The notes below the pieces were generated by a model. That model saw nothing but the letters and a program-made list of their open reading frames with translations, had not been told where the DNA came from and searched no databases. This document shows, piece by piece, positions 30,188 to 39,878 of a stretch of 64,000 nt of DNA. Position numbers and translations under genes: made by a program. Every line of letters begins with the position of its first letter. The first letter of the stretch is position 1. Source of the stretch: Mesorhizobium sp. M4B.F.Ca.ET.058.02.1.1 (GTDB lineage Bacteria > Pseudomonadota > Alphaproteobacteria > Rhizobiales > Rhizobiaceae); assembly GCF_003952505.1 (NCBI RefSeq), contig NZ_CP034450.1, positions 4,836,001 through 4,900,000 of the forward strand. Reading direction: 5' to 3'.

Positions 30188-30988
30188 ATGAATCTCCTGA
30201 CTGGCGCGGATCAGGCCGATTGGCGGGATGAAAGATCATACGACTACACCGCTGGCCTGACGCTGCGGGAGTGGGCTTGGGAGTTCTTACGCCGCAACCC
30301 GGCGTTCCAGCGCGATCTGACCGCTGCGCGCCAGCATTGCAAGACTTGGTCTCTCCGACCCTTTCTCGATATGGTCGCGTCGGCCGGCGACCTGTCACGC
30401 TGGGGTGTTCTGTTTCGCGGAGTCTTGTGGCCGCGCTTCGGTCGTATTCTGGTGTCCGCTCTGGTGCGTCCATGTGCTGCCGCTCATTGCGGAACGGTTG
30501 CCTGCCTCGTCGCCGACACCGCCGTTCGAACTCTCGGCATTGCCCTGTCGTGCAACCGTCCTGCAGGCGCCCGACAAGAGCCAGCATGTTCTTCTTCGCA
30601 ATGCGGACCACGCGCTGCAGCTCGCCGTCTCGGGCGCGAATATCCTCCACCCTGTTTGCCTGCATACGCAAGCCATCTGGCCCGCGGTGCTTTTAAAGCA
30701 TCGACTGAGGGGACTGGAGTGCCTCAATGCTCTCAGTCTAGGGCAACATTTGCCCCCCGCTTGTTTGCGCCGGAAAAGCGCGGCGTCCGTTTGTCCTTCG
30801 TTCTTCGTGCGCTCGACGGTTCGCTCGCCGGAGCACCACATCGCGAGCTCGCCGAAGTTCTCATCGGTCAACGGCGCGTCCATGCCGACTGGGCGGATCC
30901 TCGCGATCATCTGCGCGACCGCATCCGTCGGGCCGTCTCGCGTGGCCGCGCGCTCATGAATGGTGGCTACAGAGATTTCCTAGTTTGA
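30188..30988 (+). pseudogene. DUF6499/DUF2285 regulator-like gene with two frame changes
   Basis: The first frame begins MNLLTGADQADWRDERSYDY and LREWAWEFLRRNPAFQRDL, the DUF6499 domain. At about 30,404-30,416 the sense continues in the +1 frame (AESCGRASVV, LPASSPTPPFELSALP, ATVLQAPDKSQHVLLR), a DUF2285 domain. It returns to the first frame near 30,780 for the C-terminus LSFVLRALDGSLAGAPHRELAEVL ... GGYRDFLV. DUF2285 proteins in Mesorhizobium islands include FseA, made by programmed +1 frameshifting and needed for island excision. Here two shifts are required, so decay is more likely. Confidence 0.65.
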
Positions 30989-31470
30989 AATGCGACAGTC
31001 CGCGCTGTGCGTCAGTGGATGAACGTTCGCTCGCAGCTGACCCGTCACCAACAGTTCGCCCGCCGACAGATCTGCATGGCGCCTTGCGGGTACGCTCTGG
31101 TCAGGCGTCGGCCGACGCCACAATGACATCGGTGAAGTTGCCAAGGCGGTGGTTCATTAGGGCCGGCCTCGACCTGAACCCACATCAGTGGTCGGAAAGC
31201 GGCGTGCACCGCAATGTCGCCATAGCAGCCAAGATCCTTTGAGTCCGGACCTGCAGTCCTGTTGGACCGGCGGGTGCAACAATATGGAGGGATTTGAGAC
31301 CTCACACTGTCCCCTGGACCGACAGCTCGGTCAGACATCGCACTCACCGCTTGATTATGGAAATGGTGTGCCTGTAGTACAGCGGGTAGCGCTTGCTGCG
31401 CACTGTCCTAAGAATAGCAATCATGACCCGTCTGGGGGTCTGCAACACGACGATCCAACCGCTTGGGCAT

Positions 31471-31486
31471 TGTCGCATATCCCACA
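31471..31486 (+). promoter_or_regulatory. NifA-type upstream activator sequence
   Basis: Exact TGT-N10-ACA (TGTCGCATATCCCACA), the NifA binding consensus, located about 62 bases before the -24 element below, the spacing usual for NifA-dependent promoters. Confidence 0.5.
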
Positions 31487-31547
31487 ATGTAGAGTGCGCA
31501 ACAGGGCAAAAGCTGATCCATCGGCGGTTTATCAATGCTTTTTGGCT

Positions 31548-31563
31548 TGGCACGGCACATGCA
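31548..31563 (+). promoter_or_regulatory. Sigma-54 (-24/-12) promoter candidate
   Basis: TGGCACGGCACATGCA agrees with TGGCACG-N4-TTGCA except one base, with the invariant GG and GC ten bases apart. It points toward a stretch without a convincing gene before the antisense gabD. Confidence 0.5.
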
Positions 31564-31784
31564 ACGCAATCGGCAAAAGGCGCACGAACTGAGTGGCCCC
31601 ATCGGCCCTAGGAGCGCTGACTTATGCCCTCCCAAGGCATGTCCGGCCCGGCAGCGAGCTCAGTCTCCTGCCGGGCATCCGTGTTTCAGGTCAACGGCGT
31701 TAGGAACTTCAAATTAGGTGGCGGCATTGACCGCAGGCCGCCCCCGGTGGGCGGCCGGTGGGCGGAGAGACAGTGCAGCAGGTT

Positions 31785-33242
31785 TCAAATCCCGCCCATG
31801 CAGAGATATTTCATTTCCAGATAGTCCTCGAGGCCATGGCGGGAACCCTCCCGCCCGATGCCGGATTGCTTCATGCCGCCAAACGGTGCCGCCTCCGAGG
31901 ACATGCGTCCCGTGTTTATGCCAACCATGCCATATTCCAGAGCCTCTGCCACACGCCAGACCCGCTTCATGTTGGAGGCATAGAAGTATGCGGCGAGGCC
32001 GTAAATCGTGTCATTGGCCTCGCGCACGACCTGATCCGCATCGTTGAAGCGAATGATCGGCGCCAGCGGCCCGAATGTCTCCTCTTGCGCGACTGCCATG
32101 ACGCTGGAAATCTCGGTGAGGACCGTGGGTTTGAAAAACGTGCCATTCTTGCCGATACGTTGGCCCCCGCATCGTATTGTGCCGCCTTTCGCAATGGCAT
32201 CTGCGATGTGAGACTCTATCTTGGCCAGAGCATGCCTGTCGATGAGCGGTCCGATGTCCACTCCGGCATCGAATCCGTCGCCAACCGACAAGTGCCGGAC
32301 TTTCTCCACGAATTTCTTGACGAACTCATCGTGAACGCTCGATTGGACGTAAATACGGTTCGCCGAAACGCAGGTCTGGCCGGCATTGCGAAACTTCGCC
32401 TGGATCGCACCGTCAACAGCAGCGTCGATGTCGGCATCATCGAAGATGATGAAAGGTGCGTTGCCGCCGAGCTCAAGGCTAACCTTCTTGATCTGGTCAG
32501 AGCACTGACGCATCAGCAGCCGCCCGACCTCGGTCGAACCGGTGAAGCTGATCTTGCGGATCTTGGAATTGGTGCAGAGTTCACGGCCGACGCGATCACC
32601 TTCGGACGCATAGATCAGGTTGACCACGCCATCGGGAAAGCCGGCCTGATGGGCAAGGGCGAACATTGCGCCAGCCACGAGCGGCGTCTGTTCAGCGGGC
32701 TTGAGCACGATCGTGCAGCCCGCAGCCAAGGCCGGCGAGATTTTGCGCGCCACCATGGAGGCCGGGAAATTCCATGGCGTGATCGTGCCAACAACGCCGA
32801 TGGGCTGCTTGATCACTAGCATTCGGCGGTCTGTCGAGGGTGCCGAGATCGTCTCGCCATAGACGCGATTGGCCTCCTCGGCATACCATTGCAGATACGC
32901 CGCCGCATGCGATACCTCTGACATGGCTTCGGCAAGCGGCTTGCCCATTTCCGCAGTCAGAATCGCGGCGAGATCGCCTGCATGGTCGATGATCAGCTGA
33001 TGCCATCGCCAAAGAACGTCGCTACGCTCTCGGGCAGTCAACGCGGCCCATCCCGACTGCGCAACATAGGCCTTGTCTACCGCAGCACGTGTCTCCTCCA
33101 CGCCCATATCGGGAAGCTCTGCCAAAACTTCGCCGGTCGACGGATTGACGACCTCGAACGTCTTATTGCCAACCGGTCTGCCGAGTGCCGGCAGGCGGTC
33201 GATGGCTCCAAACAGGTGCGGGGATTTCAGACGGCGGATCAT
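31785..33242 (-). CDS. gabD: Succinate-semialdehyde dehydrogenase (NAD(P)+)
   Basis: 485 residues from the ATG at 33,242 (MIRRLKSPHL), the normal length; the open frame extends upstream to 33,587 but that part is not protein-like. Landmarks: TITPWNFPASMVARK at about 145-160, FTGSTEVGR, the general base [11 protein letters not shown] at about 255-265, [11 protein letters not shown] with the catalytic Cys at about 289, and EETFGP. The enzyme oxidises succinate semialdehyde to succinate, ending GABA breakdown, a plant-derived carbon and nitrogen source. No gabT is adjacent. A decayed relative lies at 10,159-11,600. The flanking match continues upstream of the start to about 33,370. Confidence 0.92.
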   Translation of the reverse strand: MIRRLKSPHLFGAIDRLPALGRPVGNKTFEVVNPSTGEVLAELPDMGVEETRAAVDKAYVAQSGWAALTARERSDVLWRWHQLIIDHAGDLAAILTAEMGKPLAEAMSEVSHAAAYLQWYAEEANRVYGETISAPSTDRRMLVIKQPIGVVGTITPWNFPASMVARKISPALAAGCTIVLKPAEQTPLVAGAMFALAHQAGFPDGVVNLIYASEGDRVGRELCTNSKIRKISFTGSTEVGRLLMRQCSDQIKKVSLELGGNAPFIIFDDADIDAAVDGAIQAKFRNAGQTCVSANRIYVQSSVHDEFVKKFVEKVRHLSVGDGFDAGVDIGPLIDRHALAKIESHIADAIAKGGTIRCGGQRIGKNGTFFKPTVLTEISSVMAVAQEETFGPLAPIIRFNDADQVVREANDTIYGLAAYFYASNMKRVWRVAEALEYGMVGINTGRMSSEAAPFGGMKQSGIGREGSRHGLEDYLEMKYLCMGGI

Positions 33243-33689
33243 CGGCAGGCACAGGGGCAATACCGGATTCCTCCTCAACGCAGCGAACATCCAGGTCGAC
33301 AGGCCGTCGGTGTGTATTCTGCACCAGCGGGTTCGTCCTAGGGCCTCGGCAAAGCAGCTGGTAGACCAAACATACGACAACAGTTCCGTTAGTTTGAGTG
33401 CCCGCGGTTCATCAGTTGATGGATTGAGCAGCCGGATGTTTGCTTCATCCACCCGCTGCCTGCTGGTGGCGTGCGAGTGTATTCTGCAAAAGGCGGCATA
33501 CATGCTGAGGAGCGCCGTTTCGGCGAGAGGCCCGCCTGGACCGCCAATGCCGCGCAAGGCCCGCGAAACGACTCCGCGGGTCTGCATGATCTGCTTGGCC
33601 CACCGGCCTCCATATTCGCTCTTCCCACGAGAAGCCCCAAGGAAGAAGGAAGGCGAGATGAGTTTCTTTACTCATCCTTGCCGCCCAGC

Positions 33690-36343
33690 GGCGGCCGACC
33701 ACCAAAATGGCGGGCTCGGCCGAAAGCAGCTTCTTGGCCGCCGCCTTGACCTGTTTGAGCGTCACCCGACCGATGCTGCGGGCGCGACGCTGGTTGTAGT
33801 CGACGTCGGCCTTGTGAATCTGCAAATCCAGGAGCCGGTCTGCAATCGAGCTGGTCGAGCCCAGACGGTCAATGGCATAGGTGCCGATCAGGTGCTTCTT
33901 CGCCGCCTTGAGCTCGGCCCCGGTCGGTCCTTGCTGCGCCATCTGCTTTACCACATCTCGCACGATGCTCAGCGTTTGGGCGGCGCAGTCCGAGCGTGTC
34001 TCTGTCGTAACCAGAAGCTTGTCAAGGGTCAGTTCAGAGCTGACGTGATAGGCAAGGCCGCGTTTTTCGCGCACCTCCTCGAAAAGGCGGGAAGTCATGC
34101 CCGAGCCGCCGAGGATGTCATTCATCAGCACGGTGGCGAAGTGATCCGGCGCGCTACGCTTCACGCCAGGCCAGGCCAATCGCAGCGAAGTCTGCGGCAG
34201 GTCGCAGTTCTCCTCCACCAGTTGGCCGAGCTTCGGTACGACATCGGCGACGGGGGCGAGGGTTTGTTGCTCAGGCAAGTCACCAAACAGCTGGTCGAGC
34301 CTTTCCCTCAGCGTGTTTGCATCAATGTCACCGACCACGGCAATATGGAGCCCGTCGCGAGCGAAAATCGCCTTGTGGAAGGCGAGGAGGTCGGACGGCG
34401 TGATGCCGGCCAGGCTCTCTTTTGTGCCTTCTCCCGGCCTCGAAAAAGGATGCGTGCCATAGATCGCGCGCAGCCATTTGCGCTGAGCGATTGCGTCAGG
34501 GTCGCGCTCGCTGCCGACGATGTCGGAGACAATCTCGGCGCGGACGCGATCGATCGGCCCCTGGTCGAAGCGCGGCGCGTTGAGTGCGAGCCGAAGCAGG
34601 CCGAACGCGGCGTCCTGCTGTTTGGGAAGCATGCACACCGATCCGCAGATGTAGTGTCTTTGCGCCTCCAAACCCATCTCGGCGCCGGCATCGTCGAGCT
34701 TCATCTGGAAGGCATCGCTGTCGTAATTACCGGCGCCTTCGATGAACAGGCCGGCCATCAGATTGGCCATCCCCTCCTTCCCGACCGGGTCCTGCGTGAT
34801 GCCGCCGTTGAAGGCAAAGCCGATGTTGACGATTTCCACTGTGTGGTCCTCCACCAGCCAGGCGATCATGCCCTTTTCGGACTTCACCTCCTGGATGTTC
34901 ATCGCAGCATGGGGCTGAGCGCCGAGCGTCATCTCTTCATTCTCCGTCTTGGGCAAGAGATAGCCCGTGGTCGAACGGTCGAACGCGAGATAGCGGGCGG
35001 CAACTGCTTTGATTTGCGCGGCGGTAACCCTGCGGATGCGAGACGGCCGTTCCTCGACATCTTTCACGGTGCCGCCGGTGGCCAGCGTCGAGCCGTATAT
35101 GCAGGCGAGGTCGTCCTGGTCGTCTTCGGCAAAGATCATATCGCGCACAAAGCGCTCCTTGGCCTTGCCCAGTTCCTCGCTGCTGACACCATCCTTGGCA
35201 ATGCGAGCGACTTCGGCAGCGGCCGCCGCTTCGAGATCGGCCAGCTTGGCATCGCCGCGCGGCGCGCCATAGATGGCGAACCTGGTGTCGTCGAGCATGG
35301 TGCCCTGGAAATAGGCGCAGGCGCTGGAAGCGATACCTTGCTGGACAGCGAGCGCCTGGTAGAGCCGGCTGCGGTTACCGCCGCCGAGGATTTCGGACAG
35401 CAGGTCGAGCGCTTCGGCCTCGCCCGGCTTGGCGGTATGGTAAGACGGCACCACCCACTGCGTCGAAAAACTGGGCACGCTGACGCGGGCGTCGGAGAGC
35501 GTGACGGTGCGCCTGGTGTTCTGCTCGGGCTCAACCGGCCGGATGCGCGGCGGCAGGTCGGGCCCGCGCGCCACCTTGCCATAGGTCTTCTCGGCCAGCA
35601 CCTTCACCGTCTCCGGCTCGACATCGCCGGCCACGATCAGCACGGAGTTGTTGGGCCAGTAGTATTTTTCATAGAAGGCGGTGGCGTCGACGCGGTTCAG
35701 CTGCTCGATCTCCTGCATCCAGCCGATGATCGGGATGCGATAGGGCTGGTTCTGCCACAGCGTCGCGTCGATCTCCTCATGGAGCACGTCCTGCGGGTTG
35801 GTGTCGGTGCTTGAGCGGCGCTCCTCGATGACCACGTCGCGCTCGGTCTTGACGACATCGTCGGTGAGGATGAGGTTTCGCATTCGGTCGGCCTCGAAGC
35901 TCATCATCAGCTCGAGCGCCGACGGCGCCACTGTCTGATAGAAGGCGGTGTAGTCGGAGGAGGTGAAGGCATTTTGCGAGCCGCCGATCTCGAACACTGC
36001 GCGGTCGAATTCGCCGGCCGCATGGTTGGTCGTCGCCTTGAACATCAGATGCTCGAAAAAAATGGGCAATGCCGGATTTGCCCGGCGGCTCGTCGGCGCT
36101 GCCGATCTTGTACCACACCATGTGGCTGACGATCGGCGCCCGGTGGTTGGGAATGACGACCACCTCCATGCCGTTGTCGAGCACGAAATCCGTCGCCTTG
36201 CCGTCCTCCCATGCGACGGGGACCGGAGCCGTCCTCGCGCCGCCCAACTCGGTCGCAACGGACGTCCTGCGAAGCCCGTGAGTGCGGGGCTTGCTTGGTA
36301 GTTCTGATAGGGAGAGTGGGATTATGGGCTGGGTTCCTGGCAA
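33690..36343 (-). pseudogene. Tandem M16 peptidase (processing-protease-like), frameshifted in the zinc motif
   Basis: Two M16 domains in one chain. The N-terminal frame (from 36,343) reads [29 protein letters not shown] and GKSGIAHFF, then must shift to the second frame [16 protein letters not shown]. The zinc motif HxxEH is split by a T7 run (36,056-36,062 as A7 on plus); with T6 it reads HFFEH. The second domain (DFQ-type, FIEGAGNYDSD, AVVGDID, VREKRGLAYHVSS) lacks the zinc motif, as normal. The frame runs on to 33,445 without M16 similarity, so the 3' end is also replaced. The signal peptide expected for a periplasmic form is not evident. Confidence 0.85.
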
Positions 36344-37919
36344 AGTGATTTGTTCCTCATTTTGAAGGCTCTATGTCTCCCGACGCCTATTGGGAGAAAG
36401 TGGATCGGCACGCGACGCCGAGCCAGATGAGCCGTCAGCGTGTTGCCGGGCCTGACGCGGGCCTCATCTTTGGATGCGTCCGGGGAACGTTCGGCAGTAT
36501 TTTGGTGGGGCCATGGGAAGTCTGCTCGTTATCCATTGGGTGTTTGCGGATACCTGAGCATGCGCCGTGCCAAGTAAGAAAGCCCCGATTTGCAAGGTTT
36601 GATCCAACCTTGATACTTGCGATATCCGACATTGTCGGGCATCCGACAGAAAGCGCCTTTCGCCGGCGCGCCGGCTACGGCGCTCGCCTCCTCCGGCGTG
36701 ACGACGATCCTTTGGCGGGCGCCGCGCACACCGATCTGCCCGCCTATCAGCACCGCGACATCGAAGGACAACGCGATCGTGACTGATGGGTCTTACGCAA
36801 ACATGCAGCAGTGCCACCGCCATCAGGACTTCATCCGCCCCTCAAAGCCCCGAGCGCGAGGGGACGACGTGTAAGGCAACATGTCATCCTCGACAATGAT
36901 GCCGCGCATAAAGAGGTAAGGTCCCTCGTCGTACCGGCGAGCCCCTTCGCTGGGTTCGCCGAGGGTCTGGTTTGCGAACGTCGACCGACAGCATCACGCA
37001 TGGGCGGCCGGATCGATAGACAAGCATTGACCGTGCCACCAGCGCATTGAGGGCAGCGCAGAGTCCAATTGGCCTGTGCCAGCCGGTATGCTGGAGCTTC
37101 AAGTGTGGCCAGCCAAGCGGGCTGGGATATCCTGGACCGTCCAGATTGCAACGCACGACGCCTGGTCATCGCCCGAACGTTCATTGACGCTCAGCGAAGC
37201 TTGCGTCATCCGGACGATCTGGGAAAAGCTTGGCCGGGCCGGCGCCTTCCCAGGCGCACGGGACGCGCGACGACCCATGTGGACCTTGGATTTCACTCCG
37301 CACCCACGCTGCTTTGGCCTTGTCAGCAGCCTGGGCGGCATAGCTGAGTCCCGCCCTTGCTCAATCTGCCAAACCATCTCGCTCACAAGCGATCGGGTGG
37401 TTTGTGCCGTCTGAACGCGCATTGTCAACTTGCCGACAGTCTGGGGTTCCGAACCCGACAGTTGATTCAAACCGACAATGGCCCGCCTCAGAAGCAGGCA
37501 ACCGCGCTTCGTAGCAGGCCGAAGCTAATCGAGGTTCGCGGGTCTCGGTTTGAGTGTGCAGTGTCGCTGCGCGCCTGATCTTTCGGTCTGATGACAAAAA
37601 CATCGTCATTTTGGCCGACGATATCGGTCAGGAGCGGGTATTGCGGTCGAGCAGCGACCCAAGCACGTCCACAAGATGTGCCGAGTTTGCAGGGTTGGGT
37701 CATTGTTTCTGTCGACGTTTGAGCGACAGCGCACGACGAAACGTCTGGCATACGCCTCGTCTGGCACGCGCCTCGCATGTGTGGCAGGTGCTGCTGGAGA
37801 TCAGGCGGTCGAGTGGGCCTTGCAATTTTCCGATTTTGCTGCGCCTAAAGTCTCGTGTACAAATCAGGCTGGCGTGAATGGCCTGCCTAAGTTGCGACTT
37901 GTTACAAAGGAATGGATAT
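36344..37919. other. About 1.5 kb without a supported gene
   Basis: Overlapping short frames on both strands, none recognised. The last ~150 bases should contain the cold-shock gene promoter and leader. Confidence 0.45.
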
Positions 37920-38132
37920 ATGGCGACTGGAACGGTGAAGTGGTTCAACAGCACCAAGGGTTTTGGTTTTATTCAGCCCGACAACGGCGGTCAGGATGTC
38001 TTTGTCCACATTTCCGCTGTTGAACGAGCGGGCCTGTCGACCCTTAATGAGGGCCAGAAGATAAACTACGAGGTCGAACAGGATCGCCGCACCGGCAAGT
38101 CCTCTGCAGGCAGCCTCAGCAAGGCTGGCTAA
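37920..38132 (+). CDS. Cold-shock-domain protein (CspA family)
   Basis: 70 residues from ATG at 37,920, with AAAGGAA upstream. RNP1 is KGFGFIQP at residues 13-20 and RNP2 is VFVHISAV at about 28-35, on the usual five-strand OB fold; [10 protein letters not shown] is the standard start. It binds single-stranded RNA/DNA as an RNA chaperone. The tail ([13 protein letters not shown]) differs a little from housekeeping Csp. A strong terminator follows at 38,270. A csp next to a MucR-type gene is common in rhizobia. Confidence 0.95.
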   Translation: MATGTVKWFNSTKGFGFIQPDNGGQDVFVHISAVERAGLSTLNEGQKINYEVEQDRRTGKSSAGSLSKAG

Positions 38133-38269
38133 CGCGTGCGGCAAGGATGCGGCATACTCCGAACGCATTGACCGGCTCGAAACCCGGCCGGAGCATGCAA
38201 CCAGGTAATGCCGCGGCAGCGATTGCTGGAGCCGTCGCGAATTCCTCTGGAATGAGGCTCTTGGACGGG

Positions 38270-38295
38270 AAAGGCGGGGCTCGTCCCCGCCTTTT
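38270..38295. terminator. Rho-independent terminator shared by csp and mucR-type gene
   Basis: Perfect 10-base stem AAAGGCGGGG / CCCCGCCTTT with a five-base loop followed by T's on the plus strand. It lies between the convergent csp and regulator genes and could serve both. Confidence 0.9.
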
Positions 38296-38354
38296 GATTC
38301 CGCGCAGATTGGGCCTACGGCTGCCGCGCGTCCCGAACGACTGTTGATACGGAT

Positions 38355-38825
38355 TTAGGCTGCGACCTTTTTGCGGGTCCGTTTCGCCGGCGCCGGCACC
38401 GGGGCTTCCGGCTCTTTCGGTTTGCGGCCGAGTCCGATGGTCTTGGCCAAGGCGGAGCGCGTAGCGGCGTAATTCGGCGCCACCATCGGATAATCCGACG
38501 GCAGACCCCATTTGGCGCGATATTCGTCCGGGGTCAGACCATAGTGCGTCGACAGATGGCGCTTTAGCGATTTGAATTTCTTGCCGTCTTCAAGGCTAAT
38601 GATGTAGTCCGGTTCGATCGACTTTTTGATCGGGACAGCAGGTTTTTTCACAGGCACAGGCTCTTCTGCCGGTATTAGTCCGGCCGTGCCTTTTAGAGCC
38701 CCGTGCACTTGGGCGATCAGGGCAGGAAGCTCCCCCGCCGGGACGGGGTTGTTGGAGACGTAGGCTGATACAACCTCGGCAGTGAGCTCGATGAGGATGT
38801 CGGTGTTGTGGGCTTCTTCTGTCAT
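38355..38825 (-). CDS. MucR/Ros-family transcriptional regulator lacking canonical zinc ligands
   Basis: 156 residues from ATG at 38,825; the longer frame upstream is not family-like. The N-terminal half is helical (ELTAEVVSAYVSNNPV), as used for oligomerisation. The DNA-binding domain is DYIISLEDGKKFKSLKRH at about 73-90 and TPDEYRAKWGLPSDYPMVAPNYA after it. In Ros the zinc ligands are Cys79, Asp82, His92, His97; here the first is Ser77 and the last aligns with Tyr95. Mesorhizobium Ros homologues that fold without zinc are known. MucR proteins bind AT-rich sites and control exopolysaccharide, motility and symbiosis genes. Converges with csp. Confidence 0.9.
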   Translation of the reverse strand: MTEEAHNTDILIELTAEVVSAYVSNNPVPAGELPALIAQVHGALKGTAGLIPAEEPVPVKKPAVPIKKSIEPDYIISLEDGKKFKSLKRHLSTHYGLTPDEYRAKWGLPSDYPMVAPNYAATRSALAKTIGLGRKPKEPEAPVPAPAKRTRKKVAA

Positions 38826-39291
38826 AAACTTCTCCGGGCAGCTTGAAACACAGTCGGGCGAAGTGTCGCTACATAGTGGCGGTTGACGCTGAAAGCAAAT
38901 GGATCGACGGGTGCGCTGCTCCCCACCATTGAAGTCTCGGGGAAGTATCCCGTCATCGTCCATCGGCCTAGAGGCAGCGTATTGCATTATGGGAGCGGTC
39001 GCGCCTGCCCCAAGTTAGAGGCAGGCATTCGCGCGTGAATTAATCAAATCCATCCTGAGCGTATCTCGCGTGGCAACCACGAAGGCGCTCTGGCAACGAA
39101 GCGAGGCGGATGGCCTTGCGGGTGGCCGAGAGATGTCATCCGGCTCTCCTGCCGACCTCTGCCGGCCAGATCTGGAGCAACAGCTTTGCGCAGATATGGC
39201 TCTCTTCAGAGGCCATCTATGATGGGAGCCGAGCGCGTCTCGAGCCGGGGAATAGGCTGCACATGCGCTGTGCCCACCTATTGCGATCGTG
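38826..39291. other. Intergenic region, mucR-type promoter side
   Basis: No gene supported. Holds the promoter of the minus-strand regulator and the downstream side of the T3SS lipoprotein gene. Confidence 0.5.
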
Positions 39292-39825
39292 CTAACCTTG
39301 GCTGTTCGGACTTGCCGTTAAGGCAAGCGACAGATTGAAGTTATGCTGCACCATCTGATTCCCTGGCTCGGTTTCGAGAGCTCGCCGATACAGGGCCTGT
39401 GCCGCGTCATGCCGCCCCTCAATGTCCAAGATCACGCCCTTCGCATTCAATGCACGTACGTTTGCTGGGGCTGCAACCAAGACGCTGTCGAGCACCTCAA
39501 CCGCTTCGTGCGGGCGCTTCTGGGCCACCAAGGCTTTTGTAAGCCGTATCGCCGCATCAACATTGTCCGGGTGCTGCTTCACCTCATCCCGCAAAGCCCG
39601 CTCTTGAACATCCTGACCAACTTCGCGCAAAATGCGTTCGCGCATAGCCGGATCGATTTGATCGGCGCTGAGCAACTCTGGGGAAGATGTCTCCTGCACG
39701 GAAAGAGCGGGCTTTTGCCAGCTGGCGCAACCGCCCAAAGGCAGAATGGCGAGTACGGCAAAAAGAAGTGAGCTCCGGCGCAGAAACATAGGCGATGGAG
39801 AAACTGTATTTCTAACAAATTTCAT
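39292..39825 (-). CDS. TPR lipoprotein at the end of the T3SS operon (y4yS-like)
   Basis: 177 residues with a lipoprotein signal peptide: a basic start, a hydrophobic LLFAVLAILPLGG and lipobox LGGC with Cys at about 33. Tetratricopeptide repeats follow (DAAIRLTKALVAQKRPHEAVEVL, NVRALNAKGVILDIEGRHDAAQALYRRALE), as in TadD/PilF pilotin-like proteins. In NGR234 a TPR gene (y4yS) follows rhcV in the same position. It may help secretin or pilus assembly in the outer membrane (inference). Confidence 0.8.
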   Translation of the reverse strand: MKFVRNTVSPSPMFLRRSSLLFAVLAILPLGGCASWQKPALSVQETSSPELLSADQIDPAMRERILREVGQDVQERALRDEVKQHPDNVDAAIRLTKALVAQKRPHEAVEVLDSVLVAAPANVRALNAKGVILDIEGRHDAAQALYRRALETEPGNQMVQHNFNLSLALTASPNSQG

Positions 39826-39878
39826 ATTATCTCTCGGTTATCAGGGAGGCGGGTCGCGTTCAGTTAGGAAAGGTGGAA

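Larger units (their letters stand above)
30989..31784. other. Region without a gene, with an orphan NifA/sigma-54-type promoter
   Basis: No supportable coding sequence. It holds a UAS/-24/-12 arrangement (next two entries) and a GC-rich hairpin at 31,736-31,758 near the gabD 3' end. Confidence 0.45.

Noticed and set aside
31736..31758. GC-rich hairpin (GGCCGCCC / GGGCGGCC) as gabD terminator
   Set aside because: No T run follows on the minus strand; kept only as a possible stem-loop.
31758..32819. 353-codon plus-strand frame opposite gabD
   Set aside because: Antisense shadow of a clearly recognisable dehydrogenase; no independent evidence.
33073..35814. 913-codon open frame on the plus strand
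   Set aside because: It lies opposite gabD 5' sequence and the M16 gene, has no domain similarity and arises from the GC-rich codon pattern of the minus-strand genes.
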